From assembly GCA_045113775.1 (NCBI GenBank), contig JBGUJH010000103.1, positions 1 to 40,491 of the forward strand: a DNA stretch of 40,491 bases, given 5' to 3'. Position 1 is the first letter of the stretch. The number at the start of each line of letters is the position of its first letter. The notes beneath the pieces are model-generated. The model saw nothing but the letters and a program-made list of their open reading frames with translations. It was not told where the DNA came from and searched no databases. The translations under genes and the position numbers were made by a program. Origin of the DNA: CAG-791 sp045113775 (GTDB lineage: Bacteria; Bacillota; Clostridia; Lachnospirales; Lachnospiraceae). Shown here piece by piece: positions 6,318 through 14,978 of the stretch.

Positions 6318-8822
6318 ATGGGCAAAAACATAAGAATTTCGGTTCGGGATCTCGTGGAATTCATTATGCGCGCGGGGGACCTGGACGAGCGGTACGCGGG
6401 CGCTCCTGAGGACGCGATGCTGGAAGGGGCGAGAATGCACAGAAAGCTTCAGAGGGAAGCCGGCCCCGATTATACGGCGGAAGTGCCGCTCTCCATATAT
6501 TATCCGGTCGCGCTGATGGAAGATGACGCCTATGTGCTGGTGGAAGGCAGGGCGGACGGCGTTTTCTGCGGCGTCGATCCGGACAATCCAATTTTCGGAG
6601 AGGCCTGGACCATCGATGAGATCAAAACAACATATAGAAAAGTCAGCAAGATGAAGGAGCCTGAGCCGGCACATCTGGCACAGGCCAAGTGTTATGCCTA
6701 CATTTATTGTGTTCAGAATAAGCTGGACATTGTGAGGGTCCAAATGACCTATTGCAGCCTGGTGACACAGGAGATCCGGAGATTTACGCAGGAGTTCACG
6801 GCCGGGGAGATCAGTGAGTGGTTCGAAGGCCTGATGAATGAGTACTCGCGCTGGGCTCAGATGGTGATCAGGTGGGAGGCGGTGAGAAACAGTTCACTCG
6901 CGGCGCTCGAATTTCCCTTCCGCTACAGAGAAGGGCAGAGAGAACTGGCGGTGCATGTGTACCACACGATCTGCCATGGCAGGAAACTGTTCCTGGAAGC
7001 CCCGACCGGAACGGGAAAGACGATCTCGACGGTATTTCCGGCGCTGAAAGCGATCGGAGAGGGGAAGGCGGACCGGCTTTTCTATTTTACGGCCAAAACA
7101 GTGACCGGACAGGTGGCAATGGAGACGCTCTCTATCCTCAGAGGAAACGGGATGAGGCTCAGGAGCGTGCAGCTGACGGCCAAAGACAAGATCTGTCCGA
7201 TGGAGAAGCGCGCATGCAATCCCGACGACTGCCCGCGGGCTAAAGGGCATTATGACAGGGTCAATACGGCACTGTTCGATCTTTTGACCCGGGAAGAGGA
7301 CATACGAAGGGACACCCTGGGGGCCTATGGGGAGAAGTACAATGTGTGCCCCTTTGAGCTGGGACTGGATGCGTCGACGTTCACGGACGCGATGGTGGGC
7401 GATTACAACTATCTGTTTGACCCGCATGCCCGGCTAAAGCGGTTTTTTGCCGAGGGAAAGGGCGGAGAGAGGTACCTGTTCCTTGTGGATGAAGCTCACA
7501 ACCTGGTGGACAGGGGAAGAGACATGTTCAGCGCTTCGCTCTCGAGGGAGGAGATGAAGGTCTTTCGAAGCAGCGTCCGGGAGGTCTATCCGTCGTTATG
7601 GAAGAAGCTGGGCAAGCTGATCGCCGCATTCAGGCCCTATAAGGAAGCTTTTGAAGCGTTGTCAGACCCGGAGAAGGGCGCCGAAGAAGCGGGCAGTGTG
7701 TCAGGGACCGGTTTCATGCAAGTCATGGGAGGACGGGAGACGGTACTGCTCACGGAAGAGATCGATACTGCTGCCGACGCCGCGAACAAAGTCATGGAGG
7801 AGATGCAGTTCATCCTGCAGGAGCAAAGGCGCGGGACAGGCCGGTCGGATGCCGCTGCTGCGCAGGTGCGGGAGGGTTTCATGAACGCACTCTTTGCTCT
7901 GAACCATTTTCTGACGATATACGAGGGAATGGAAGGCGATTATCAGATATATATCCAAAAGTTTGGCAGGGAAGAAATTAAATTGCAGTTGTTCTGCGTG
8001 GATCCATCTGGTAAACTGGCACAGTGCCTCGAAAAAGGAGAGGCCAGTGTACTGTTCTCGGCGACTTTTCTGCCGATCCGCTATTATAAACGGCTTCTGG
8101 GCGGGACGGAAGAGGACTATGAGGTATACGCGAAGTCGTCCTTCGACCCGGATAAGCTGGGGCTCTTCATAGCAGGCGATGTGACAAGCCGCTACAGGAG
8201 CCGGGGGACAGACCAATATGCCAAAATAGCGTCCTGCATCCACGGCGTGGTGTCAGAAAGACATGGAAATTATATGATCTTTTTCCCATCCTACCGGTTC
8301 ATGGAGCAGGTGATGGAACAGTATGAAATGATGTATCCCGAGGACGGGGAGACTTCATTTTCCGTTCAGAGACCGCAGATGACGGAGGAAGAGCGGATAC
8401 AGTTCCTGGAGCGCTTTGAGCGGGTGAGCGATGAGAAGAGCCTTTTGGGCTTTTGCGTGCTGGGAGGAATCTTCAGCGAGGGAATTGACCTGAGGCAGGA
8501 CAGGCTGATCGGAGCGATCATTGTCGGCACCGGGTTCCCGCAGGTGTGCGCGCAGAGGGAGATCCTCAAGGAATATTTTGACGGGCGGGGTGAGAACGGA
8601 TTTGACTACGCCTACAGATATCCCGGGATGAACAAAGTGCTGCAGGCAGCCGGCAGGGTCATCCGGACTGCGGACGACGTAGGCGTCGTTGTACTCATGG
8701 ATGAGCGCTTCTGTACAGGCGCGTACAGGCGGCTTTTTCCTGTGCAGTGGAGCGGCGGCAGAGTGACGGATAGTCAGGAAATTGGGGATAAAATCGCTAA
8801 ATTTTGGGACGAATGGCTCTGA
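6318..8822 (+). CDS. PD-(D/E)XK nuclease - DinG/XPD-like helicase fusion
   Basis: This 834-aa protein is predicted to be a DNA repair or processing enzyme. Residues 1-150 look like a RecB-type nuclease: H41, GRADGV (D80), IDEIK (E101, K103) and QAKCYAYIY. An SF2 XPD/DinG-like helicase follows, with Walker A APTGTGKT (228-235), DEAH at 391-394, SVLFSAT, GIFSEGIDL and motif VI QAAGRVIR. Four cysteines at 293, 300, 305 and 344 between motifs I and II match the Fe-S cluster of XPD-type helicases. A monocistronic gene is likely. The ATG at 6318 has no well-placed ribosome site (AAAGGA is about 18 nt away), and a -10 box ends 7 nt before it. Such fusions occur in Bacillota, but the cellular role is not established here. 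Confidence 0.88.
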   Translation: MGKNIRISVRDLVEFIMRAGDLDERYAGAPEDAMLEGARMHRKLQREAGPDYTAEVPLSIYYPVALMEDDAYVLVEGRADGVFCGVDPDNPIFGEAWTIDEIKTTYRKVSKMKEPEPAHLAQAKCYAYIYCVQNKLDIVRVQMTYCSLVTQEIRRFTQEFTAGEISEWFEGLMNEYSRWAQMVIRWEAVRNSSLAALEFPFRYREGQRELAVHVYHTICHGRKLFLEAPTGTGKTISTVFPALKAIGEGKADRLFYFTAKTVTGQVAMETLSILRGNGMRLRSVQLTAKDKICPMEKRACNPDDCPRAKGHYDRVNTALFDLLTREEDIRRDTLGAYGEKYNVCPFELGLDASTFTDAMVGDYNYLFDPHARLKRFFAEGKGGERYLFLVDEAHNLVDRGRDMFSASLSREEMKVFRSSVREVYPSLWKKLGKLIAAFRPYKEAFEALSDPEKGAEEAGSVSGTGFMQVMGGRETVLLTEEIDTAADAANKVMEEMQFILQEQRRGTGRSDAAAAQVREGFMNALFALNHFLTIYEGMEGDYQIYIQKFGREEIKLQLFCVDPSGKLAQCLEKGEASVLFSATFLPIRYYKRLLGGTEEDYEVYAKSSFDPDKLGLFIAGDVTSRYRSRGTDQYAKIASCIHGVVSERHGNYMIFFPSYRFMEQVMEQYEMMYPEDGETSFSVQRPQMTEEERIQFLERFERVSDEKSLLGFCVLGGIFSEGIDLRQDRLIGAIIVGTGFPQVCAQREILKEYFDGRGENGFDYAYRYPGMNKVLQAAGRVIRTADDVGVVVLMDERFCTGAYRRLFPVQWSGGRVTDSQEIGDKIAKFWDEWL

Positions 8823-8941
8823 AATGTGGATAACTTTGTGGACAGTGTGGATTTCTTTTGCAAATATCCAAATTTCTATTGCAAAAAAGAGAAAAATGTG
8901 ATAAATGGGGAACCCATTGCATAATAAGGAGGGAAAGAACT

Positions 8942-10252
8942 ATGTGGGCTGAAGAAAGTGTGATCTATCAAATCTATCCTCTCGGAATGTGCGGCGCGCC
9001 TTATGAAAATGACGGCGTGCAGGCGCACAGGATCCTGGAAGTGAAGGAATGGATCCCTCACCTCACCAAACTTGGCATCACGGCTGTCTATTTCTGCCCG
9101 GTATTTGAGTCGGATACGCACGGATACAACACGCGTGACTATAAAAAAATCGACTGCAGGCTGGGTACCAATGAGGACTTCAAAGAGGTGTGCGATGCGC
9201 TGCATGCGGCGGGGATCCGCGTGATCCTTGACGGTGTGTTCAATCACGTCGGGCGCGGCTTTACACAGTTTGCCGATGTCCTTGAAAAGAGATGGGACTC
9301 CCCTTATAAGGACTGGTTCCATATCAGCTTTGACGGGAACTCGCCTTATAATGACGGGCTCTGGTACGAAGGCTGGGAAGGCAATTATGACCTGGTAAAA
9401 CTCAACCTCCGCAATGAGGAGGTGATCGCGCACATATTTGACGCGATCAGGTTCTGGGTCGACTATTTTGACATCGACGGACTCAGGCTTGACGTCGCAT
9501 ATTGTCTGGACAGGGATTTCATCCACAGGCTCCGTTCCTATACGGACTCCCTGAAACAGGACTTCTACCTGATCGGCGAGATCCTGGGCGGTGATTACAA
9601 GACCATCATGGGCGACGGGAAACTGCACTCCGCGACTAATTACGAGTGCTATAAGGGATTGTTCTCGAGTTTCAACAGCATGAACATGTTCGAGGTAAAC
9701 CACTCGCTCATGCGCCAGTTCGGATCCGATCCCTGGTGCCTGTACAGAGGGTACCATCTGCTGTCCTTCGTGGATAACCACGATGTTACCAGAGTTGCCA
9801 GCGTCCTGACCAACAAGAAACACCTGCCGCTGATCTATGCGCTTGCCTTCGGAATGCCCGGCATTCCCAGCGTATACTACGGAAGTGAGTGGGGCGTCGA
9901 GGGAGAGAAGAGACAGGGCGACCCGGCTTTGCGCCCCCGCATTAAGGAGCCGGAGTGGAACGAGCTCACTGAGTGGATCGCGAAACTTTCGTCTGCCAAA
10001 AAATCGTCTGAGGCACTCTGTTACGGAGATTTCCGCAGCGTAGTGCTGACAAATAAGCAGTGCATTTTCGAGCGAAAGACAGCTGAGGAGAGAGTACTTG
10101 TGGCCATCAACGCCGATGAGAACGAGTATGTCGCGCATTTTGACGCGGGATGCGGAACGGCTGTGGACCTGATCACCGGCAAGATGCACGATTTTGGCGG
10201 CGGCAGCAGGCTTCCTGCTTACAGCGCGGCGTTCTGGAAGATGGAAAGATGA
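8942..10252 (+). CDS. GH13 alpha-amylase-family glycoside hydrolase
   Basis: This is a predicted cytosolic alpha-glucan enzyme (436 aa, no signal peptide), most like the neopullulanase/maltodextrin-glucosidase branch. The four GH13 regions are clear: VILDGVFNHVG (D97, N101, H102), GLRLDVAYC (nucleophile D184), LIGEILGG (acid/base E213) and SFVDNHDVTR (D281). It lacks the N-terminal beta-sandwich of neopullulanases and has only a short C-terminal beta domain. It probably acts on short maltodextrins, though the exact specificity cannot be read. The ATG at 8942 follows AAGGAGGG. In the 119-bp spacer to the helicase gene are three TGTGGA repeats. It is not in an obvious sugar operon. Confidence 0.92.
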   Translation: MWAEESVIYQIYPLGMCGAPYENDGVQAHRILEVKEWIPHLTKLGITAVYFCPVFESDTHGYNTRDYKKIDCRLGTNEDFKEVCDALHAAGIRVILDGVFNHVGRGFTQFADVLEKRWDSPYKDWFHISFDGNSPYNDGLWYEGWEGNYDLVKLNLRNEEVIAHIFDAIRFWVDYFDIDGLRLDVAYCLDRDFIHRLRSYTDSLKQDFYLIGEILGGDYKTIMGDGKLHSATNYECYKGLFSSFNSMNMFEVNHSLMRQFGSDPWCLYRGYHLLSFVDNHDVTRVASVLTNKKHLPLIYALAFGMPGIPSVYYGSEWGVEGEKRQGDPALRPRIKEPEWNELTEWIAKLSSAKKSSEALCYGDFRSVVLTNKQCIFERKTAEERVLVAINADENEYVAHFDAGCGTAVDLITGKMHDFGGGSRLPAYSAAFWKMER

Positions 10253-10269
10253 CCGCGGGCGATGAATTA

Positions 10270-10299
10270 TATACAGTATTCCGATATTTGTGTTATAAT
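10270..10299 (+). promoter_or_regulatory. promoter of the PrsW-like gene
   Basis: TATACA (10270-10275), an 18-bp spacer and a perfect -10 TATAAT (10294-10299) with an extended -10 TG element (10291-10292). Confidence 0.6.
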
Positions 10300-10350
10300 G
10301 TAGTGATTTCATAAGTATTAGGCGCAATAAAGCCGGAAAGAAGGGTTACT

Positions 10351-11043
10351 ATGACAATGGTGTTGGTAGCAGGGCTCCTGCCCGTAGCTGTACTGCTCTT
10401 TTACATTTATTCACACGACAAGATCGAGAAGGAACCGACCGGATTGTTGATCAAGCTCCTTTTCCTTGGCTGCCTTTCCACGATCCCTGCAATGATACTG
10501 GAAATGGTCTGGACCAATCTGCTGACCGGGATCGGCATGGATCCGAACAGCGTGTTATTCATCCTGATCGAAAACTTCCTTGTAGTCGCAGTCGCGGAGG
10601 AGGGGAGCAAAAAGGTTCTTCTTCGTCTGGGAAGCTGGAATGATCCCGCGTTTAACTATGTGTTCGACGGCGTTGTCTATGCGGTCTGCGTATCGCTCGG
10701 ATTTGCCGGACTGGAGAACGTACTTTATATCAGCGGATTCGGAATGGATGTCGCGCTGATCAGGGGACTTGCCGCAGTACCGCTCCACTGCATCTGTGGT
10801 GTGTTCATGGGTCACTTATACGGACTGGAGAAAACATATACAGTGCGCGGAATGGTCAATGAAGCCAAGAATGCGAAGCTTATGAGCATGCTGATCCCTG
10901 TGCTCATCCATGGGTTCTATGATTTCGCGGCATCCATGGGAAGCGAAATGTTCCTGTACCTGTGGCTGATCTTCGTAGTAGTGATTGATATCGTCGCGAT
11001 CAGGTCGATCAAGAAGTATTCTTCTTACGATACACCGATCTGA
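10351..11043 (+). CDS. PrsW-family intramembrane metalloprotease
   Basis: This 230-aa polytopic membrane protein has about seven hydrophobic segments. It carries the family motifs EEGSK (E83-E84), FDGVVYAVCVSLGFAG-ENVLY (D106, E122) and a conserved histidine in PLHCICG (H146). In B. subtilis PrsW performs site-1 cleavage of the anti-sigma factor RsiW. Other family members are CAAX-protease-like enzymes of unknown substrate. No anti-sigma gene adjoins it, so the substrate is unknown. GAAGGG precedes the ATG, and the gene appears monocistronic. Assignment to the family is good; the protease role is inferred. Confidence 0.88.
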   Translation: MTMVLVAGLLPVAVLLFYIYSHDKIEKEPTGLLIKLLFLGCLSTIPAMILEMVWTNLLTGIGMDPNSVLFILIENFLVVAVAEEGSKKVLLRLGSWNDPAFNYVFDGVVYAVCVSLGFAGLENVLYISGFGMDVALIRGLAAVPLHCICGVFMGHLYGLEKTYTVRGMVNEAKNAKLMSMLIPVLIHGFYDFAASMGSEMFLYLWLIFVVVIDIVAIRSIKKYSSYDTPI

Positions 11044-11081
11044 TGCGTATGCGGCCGGCTGCAATAAAATGAAAAAAACTG

Positions 11082-11127
11082 TTGACACGCGGTGGACACT
11101 GCGGTATATTAATTCATGTCCACCGCG
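11082..11127 (+). promoter_or_regulatory. tRNA-Gly promoter straddled by a 10-bp inverted repeat
   Basis: A perfect -35 TTGACA (11082-11087), a 17-bp spacer and -10 TATATT (11105-11110) lie upstream of the tRNA-Gly pair. The arms CGCGGTGGAC (11088-11097) and GTCCACCGCG (11118-11127) flank the -10 box. The left arm would not be transcribed, so the repeat acts at the DNA level if it acts at all. Confidence 0.75.
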
Positions 11128-11144
11128 AAAAACGGTTGAAAAAT

Positions 11145-11217
11145 GCGATAGTAGTACAGTTGGTAGTACGCCACCTTGCCAAGGTGGAGGTCGCGAGTTC
11201 GAGCCTCGTCTATCGCT
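11145..11217 (+). tRNA. tRNA-Gly (anticodon GCC), copy 1
   Basis: A 73-nt cloverleaf with acceptor stem GCGATAG/CTATCGC and discriminator T. The anticodon stem is CCACC/GGTGG around TTGCCAA (anticodon GCC), and the T loop is AGTTCGAGCCT. CCA is not encoded. It is followed after 4 nt by a small hairpin GGCAAC/GTTGCC (11221-11236), a likely processing feature before copy 2. Confidence 0.96.
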
Positions 11218-11252
11218 CTCGGCAACACGGGTTGCCAAACAATTTTATAAAT

Positions 11253-11325
11253 GCGATAGTAGTACAGTTGGTAGTACGCCACCTTGCCAAGGTGGAGGTC
11301 GCGAGTTCGAGCCTCGTCTATCGCT
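11253..11325 (+). tRNA. tRNA-Gly (anticodon GCC), copy 2
   Basis: Identical over all 73 nt to copy 1, 35 bp downstream on the same strand. The same anticodon and fold are present, with no encoded CCA, and a terminator follows 6 nt later. A tandem duplication is the simplest explanation. Confidence 0.96.
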
Positions 11326-11331
11326 CTTCAC

Positions 11332-11360
11332 AGAAACCGGGTCTTATTGATCCGGTTTCT
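11332..11360 (+). terminator. terminator of the tRNA-Gly pair
   Basis: AGAAACCGG (11332-11340) pairs with CCGGTTTCT (11352-11360), extendable by three further pairs around a 5-nt loop. It is followed by TTTG. Confidence 0.75.
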
Positions 11361-11383
11361 TTGTGCTAAAACACAAACACTGC

Positions 11384-11412
11384 TTGTAAAAAATTTGTCA
11401 ATGAAATACAAT
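11384..11412 (+). promoter_or_regulatory. putative promoter of the peptide ABC operon
   Basis: -35 TTGTAA (11384-11389), a 17-bp spacer and -10 TACAAT (11407-11412). The leader of about 70 nt holds two small hairpins (GGGC/GCCC and CTCTC/GAGAG). Confidence 0.55.
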
Positions 11413-11488
11413 GTTCACGGCAAGCAAATGGGCGAAATGCCCCACATTGACTCTCGAAGAAGGAGAGCAGTGATGAAAGGAGAATTTA

Positions 11489-13084
11489 ATGAAGAAAAAA
11501 CTACTGGCAGGGATCCTTGCTGTAAGCATGGTGGGCGCGCTTCTCACGGGCTGCGGCAAAGGAACAGCACAGAACGCAGACGCTTCGGGGACGCAGACAG
11601 CCGCTGAAACTGCTCAGGCATCCACGGAGAGAGCAAAAGCCAATGAGATCGTGATCGGTATAGCACAGGATCTCGATCAGAGCCTTGATCCGCACTACGC
11701 AGTAGCGGCAGGAACCAAGGAAGTAATGTTCAACGTCTTTGAAGGTCTTGTCAAGTACGATTCCAACGGAGATACTATCCCCGCTGTGGCATCGGACGTT
11801 CAGGTTTCTGATGACGGACTGGTCTATACATTTACACTTCGCGACGGCGTGAAGTTCCACAACGGCGATACCGTGGACCTTGACGACGTGATCTATTCTA
11901 TTCAGCGCTGCAAGGATGACCCCAAGGTCAATCCGCAGACCTCCACAGGACTTCAGTGTATCGCGAGTCTTGAGAAGGACGGGGACAACAAGCTTGTGAT
12001 GACTCTCAGTGAGCCCAACACAGAACTGATGTCCCTGCTCACACTGGCTATTCTGCCCGCTGATTATGACAAGCAGGACACCGCGCCGGTAGGTACTGGC
12101 CCTTATAAGTATGTTGGCCGTACAGCGCAGGAATCCGTCGAACTTGAGAAGTTCGCGGATTACTGGGGAACTCCCGGCAATATCGACAAGGTCACATATA
12201 AGATCAACGAGAAAGTAGAAGGCCTGGTAATGGGTCTTGAGAGCGGCGCGCTTGATCTGGTATCACACCTGAGCAGTACGCAGGTGGCTGAGCTCAACAA
12301 GGACAATTTCAATATCGAGCAGGGCACGATGAACCTTGTGCAGGCACTTTATCTCAACAACGAGGTCGCTCCTTTTGACAATGAACTCGTTCGCCAGGCA
12401 CTGTGCTATGCAGTGAACAGACAGGACATTCTGGACATGGCTTTCGACGGTTACGGATTCCTGATCGGATCCAATGTGTTCCCTTCGTTTACGAAATATT
12501 TTGACGAGAGCCTGACTAACTACTACGAGTATGATGTCAAGAAAGCCAAGGATCTTCTCGCGCAGGCGGGTTATCCCAACGGCTTCGATATGACTATCAC
12601 AGTCCCTTCCAACTATCAGCCTCACTGCGATACCGCTGAGGTCATCGCGGAGCAGCTTAAGGAAGTCGGCATCAACGCGAAACTGGAACGCGTGGAGTGG
12701 GAGACCTGGAAAGCGGATACTTATGCAGGAAGAAACTTCCAGTCCACAGTGATCGGCCTCACCGCTGATCCGCTGACAGCCAGAAGCCTTCTGGAGAGAT
12801 TCACTACAGGACAGCGTGTGCCGGATGCGGAAGGCAACCGCGGCAACAACTTCATCAACTACAACAACGAGGAATACGATGCTCTCTTCGAGCAGGCGAT
12901 CAAGTGCTATGACGATGCAGAGCAGGTCAAAATATACAAAGCGATGGAAAGAAACCTGACCGAGCACGCAGCGAGCGTCTATATCCAGGATATGGCGGAT
13001 ATGGTCGCAGTGCGCAAGGGTCTGACCGGTCTTACATTCTATCCTCTGTACGTACTGGACGTTTCCACGCTGAAGTGGGAATGA
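11489..13084 (+). CDS. peptide ABC transporter substrate-binding lipoprotein (DppA/OppA family)
   Basis: This 531-aa family 5 solute-binding protein is a lipoprotein on the outer face of the membrane. It has a signal peptide with lipobox LLTGC (Cys22), then a low-complexity A/T/Q-rich linker. The mature domain contains family features such as YTFTLRDGVKFHNGDTVDLD and VRQALCYAVNRQDIL. It delivers di- or oligopeptides, or another family 5 ligand, to the permease pair encoded next. GAAAGGAG precedes the ATG. It is the first gene of the operon and is followed by a hairpin that probably lowers expression of the downstream genes. Ligand specificity is unknown. Confidence 0.93.
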   Translation: MKKKLLAGILAVSMVGALLTGCGKGTAQNADASGTQTAAETAQASTERAKANEIVIGIAQDLDQSLDPHYAVAAGTKEVMFNVFEGLVKYDSNGDTIPAVASDVQVSDDGLVYTFTLRDGVKFHNGDTVDLDDVIYSIQRCKDDPKVNPQTSTGLQCIASLEKDGDNKLVMTLSEPNTELMSLLTLAILPADYDKQDTAPVGTGPYKYVGRTAQESVELEKFADYWGTPGNIDKVTYKINEKVEGLVMGLESGALDLVSHLSSTQVAELNKDNFNIEQGTMNLVQALYLNNEVAPFDNELVRQALCYAVNRQDILDMAFDGYGFLIGSNVFPSFTKYFDESLTNYYEYDVKKAKDLLAQAGYPNGFDMTITVPSNYQPHCDTAEVIAEQLKEVGINAKLERVEWETWKADTYAGRNFQSTVIGLTADPLTARSLLERFTTGQRVPDAEGNRGNNFINYNNEEYDALFEQAIKCYDDAEQVKIYKAMERNLTEHAASVYIQDMADMVAVRKGLTGLTFYPLYVLDVSTLKWE

Positions 13085-13117
13085 TGACGGAAAACGGAAT
13101 CTGACTTAGCGATCATG

Positions 13118-13150
13118 TGCGCAGCAATAGGGCGTTCTTATTGCTGCGCA
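13118..13150 (+). terminator. intra-operon hairpin after the binding-protein gene
   Basis: A perfect 12-bp stem TGCGCAGCAATA/TATTGCTGCGCA with a 9-nt loop is followed by TTTCATTT. The imperfect T-run suggests partial termination or 3'-end protection, the usual way of making the binding protein in excess over permeases. Confidence 0.65.
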
Positions 13151-13221
13151 TTTCATTTGACCGGTCCGGGCTGCCGGAACCGGCACCAATCGGAGCGGTC
13201 CGATAGAAGGAGATACTCGAC

Positions 13222-14172
13222 TTGAAGTATGCAGTCCGCCGAATTCTGGCACTATTTATTACCATGATCCTGGTATCATTTCTGGCTTTCGCAGCTTTCC
13301 ACATCATTTCGGGAGACCCCGCGAGGGTGATCCTGGGGATGAACGCCACAGAAAAGCAGCTTGAGATGCTGCGGCACGAACTGGGGCTGGATAAGCCGTT
13401 CATCGTACAATATATTAAATGGTTACTGGGATTCTTCTCCGGAAATCTGGGGATTTCCTACAGCTACCGGCAGCCGGTGGCATCACTGATCGCTCCCAAG
13501 CTCAAAGTGACTCTGTTGATGGTCCTGATCAGTTTCGCGATCATTGTCATCTTTTCGCTTCCTCTGGGACTTCGCGCGGCGCAGAAATCCGGCAGCCGTT
13601 TCGAGTGGATCCGGACAACGATCAATCAGCTGTGTATGGCTGTTCCCGCGTTCTTTCTGAGCATTTTGGTCTCTTATGTGTTCGGGATCGTGCTCAAGCT
13701 GTTTACACCGGGGGATTTTCCGAAAATGGAAAGGAATCTGCCCGGAGCCCTTCGATATCTCTTTTTTGCCGCAGTCTGCATAGCGATCCCGAGGATCGCC
13801 ATGGCGGTGCGAATGCTAAAGAGTACGCTCATCGAAGAGATGGAAAAGGACTATGTGCGGACAGCGATCTCAAGAGGAAATGACAGGGTCGAAGTCCTGA
13901 AAAAGCACGTCCTGAAGAACTCGCTTGTCCCGACGATCACGTTTTTGGGACAGACTATGGCGGAGATCGTGGGCGGCAGTATCGTAGTGGAGCAGGTATT
14001 TGGCATTCCCGGAATGGGAAGGTTTCTCGTTGCGTCGATCTCCAACAGAGATTATCCGGTCGTCGAGGCGCTTGTCGTCATTCTTGCCTTCTGGGTCATT
14101 CTCTCAGGAACTGTAGCGGATCTGATCAATCAAAAAATAGATCCGCGCCTTAGACTGGGAGGCCGCGCATGA
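13222..14172 (+). CDS. peptide ABC transporter permease (DppB family)
   Basis: This 316-aa inner-membrane permease has an N-terminal helix and about six membrane segments. The N-terminal motif region MNATEKQLEMLRHELGLDKP is typical of DppB/OppB. The cytoplasmic EAA-type loop (RGNDRVEVLKKHVLKNSLVP) docks on the ATPases, and the VVEQVFGIPGMGRFL segment is typical. Translation starts with TTG at 13222, supported by GAAGGAG 8-9 nt upstream. It overlaps the next gene by 4 bp (ATGA) and forms a heterodimeric channel with its product. Confidence 0.93.
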   Translation: MKYAVRRILALFITMILVSFLAFAAFHIISGDPARVILGMNATEKQLEMLRHELGLDKPFIVQYIKWLLGFFSGNLGISYSYRQPVASLIAPKLKVTLLMVLISFAIIVIFSLPLGLRAAQKSGSRFEWIRTTINQLCMAVPAFFLSILVSYVFGIVLKLFTPGDFPKMERNLPGALRYLFFAAVCIAIPRIAMAVRMLKSTLIEEMEKDYVRTAISRGNDRVEVLKKHVLKNSLVPTITFLGQTMAEIVGGSIVVEQVFGIPGMGRFLVASISNRDYPVVEALVVILAFWVILSGTVADLINQKIDPRLRLGGRA

Positions 14173-14978
14173 AGAATAAAAAGTTTAACGGATACCTTAT
14201 TGCCGGGTGTATTATTACCGGCATCATTGTCCTGTGGATCGTCATCGGGCGGTTTTACACGCCCTATCCCCCTACAAAGATGAGCTCCGCAAAGCTCCAG
14301 GCGCCGTCAGCGGCGCACCTGTTCGGCACAGATAAATTCGGACGCGATATTTTCAGCCGTGTTATGCAGGGGTCGGGAACGACACTGATGATCGCGGCGC
14401 TCACTATTTTGATCGGATCAGGGGCCGGAATCATTATCGGCGCCATAACCGGGTACTTTGGCGGCATGGTGGATGAAGTGCTGATGCGCCTCAATGACGC
14501 GCTGACAGCATTTCCGAGTATTCTCCTCGCGCTGGTCATCATCAGTATCCTGGGACCGGGCAAGTACAACGTGATCATTGCACTGGGAATCGTCTTCATT
14601 CCCAGCTATGCCCGCGTTATGCGGACGGCTTTCGCCTCGCAGCGGGACGTGAACTATATCATCAGCGCAAGGCTGATGGGGGCGGGCAGTCTGCGCATCC
14701 TGCTGGTACACATGCTGCCCAATACGCTCCATGTATTGCTTCCGGCGCTTACGATCGGATTTAACAACGCAGTACTGGCGGAGGCCAGCATGAGCTTCCT
14801 CGGGATCGGCGTGACGCCTCCGGACGTATCAATGGGATATATGCTCTCAGAAGCACAGGGAATGTTCCGCTCGGCGCCCTGGTATGCGCTCAGCGTAGGC
14901 GGCGTGATCGCGCTCCTTGTGTTCGGCGTCAGCCTGATCGGAGAGGGCATGCAGAGAATGAATGAGGAGGCGGACTGA
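14169..14978 (+). CDS. peptide ABC transporter permease (DppC family)
   Basis: This 269-aa inner-membrane permease is the partner of the DppB-like protein. An N-terminal helix precedes HLFGTDKFGRDIFSRVM, the hallmark of DppC/OppC. The EAA-type loop is in ARLMGAGSLRILLVHMLPN and is followed by EASMSFLGIGVTPPDVS. The ATG overlaps the previous stop by 4 bp. The 3' end shares one base with the ATPase gene start (TGATG), so the operon is tightly coupled. Confidence 0.93.
   Translation: MKNKKFNGYLIAGCIITGIIVLWIVIGRFYTPYPPTKMSSAKLQAPSAAHLFGTDKFGRDIFSRVMQGSGTTLMIAALTILIGSGAGIIIGAITGYFGGMVDEVLMRLNDALTAFPSILLALVIISILGPGKYNVIIALGIVFIPSYARVMRTAFASQRDVNYIISARLMGAGSLRILLVHMLPNTLHVLLPALTIGFNNAVLAEASMSFLGIGVTPPDVSMGYMLSEAQGMFRSAPWYALSVGGVIALLVFGVSLIGEGMQRMNEEAD

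Noticed and set aside
8823..8941. Replication origin suggested by DnaA-type boxes
   Set aside because: Only one perfect box and two partial ones; no dnaA/dnaN neighbourhood and no DNA unwinding element.
11085..11369. Overlapping open frames across the two tRNA-Gly genes
   Set aside because: The peptides are translations of tRNA sequence (the same segment appears twice). The DNA folds into two perfect tRNAs, so no protein gene is called.
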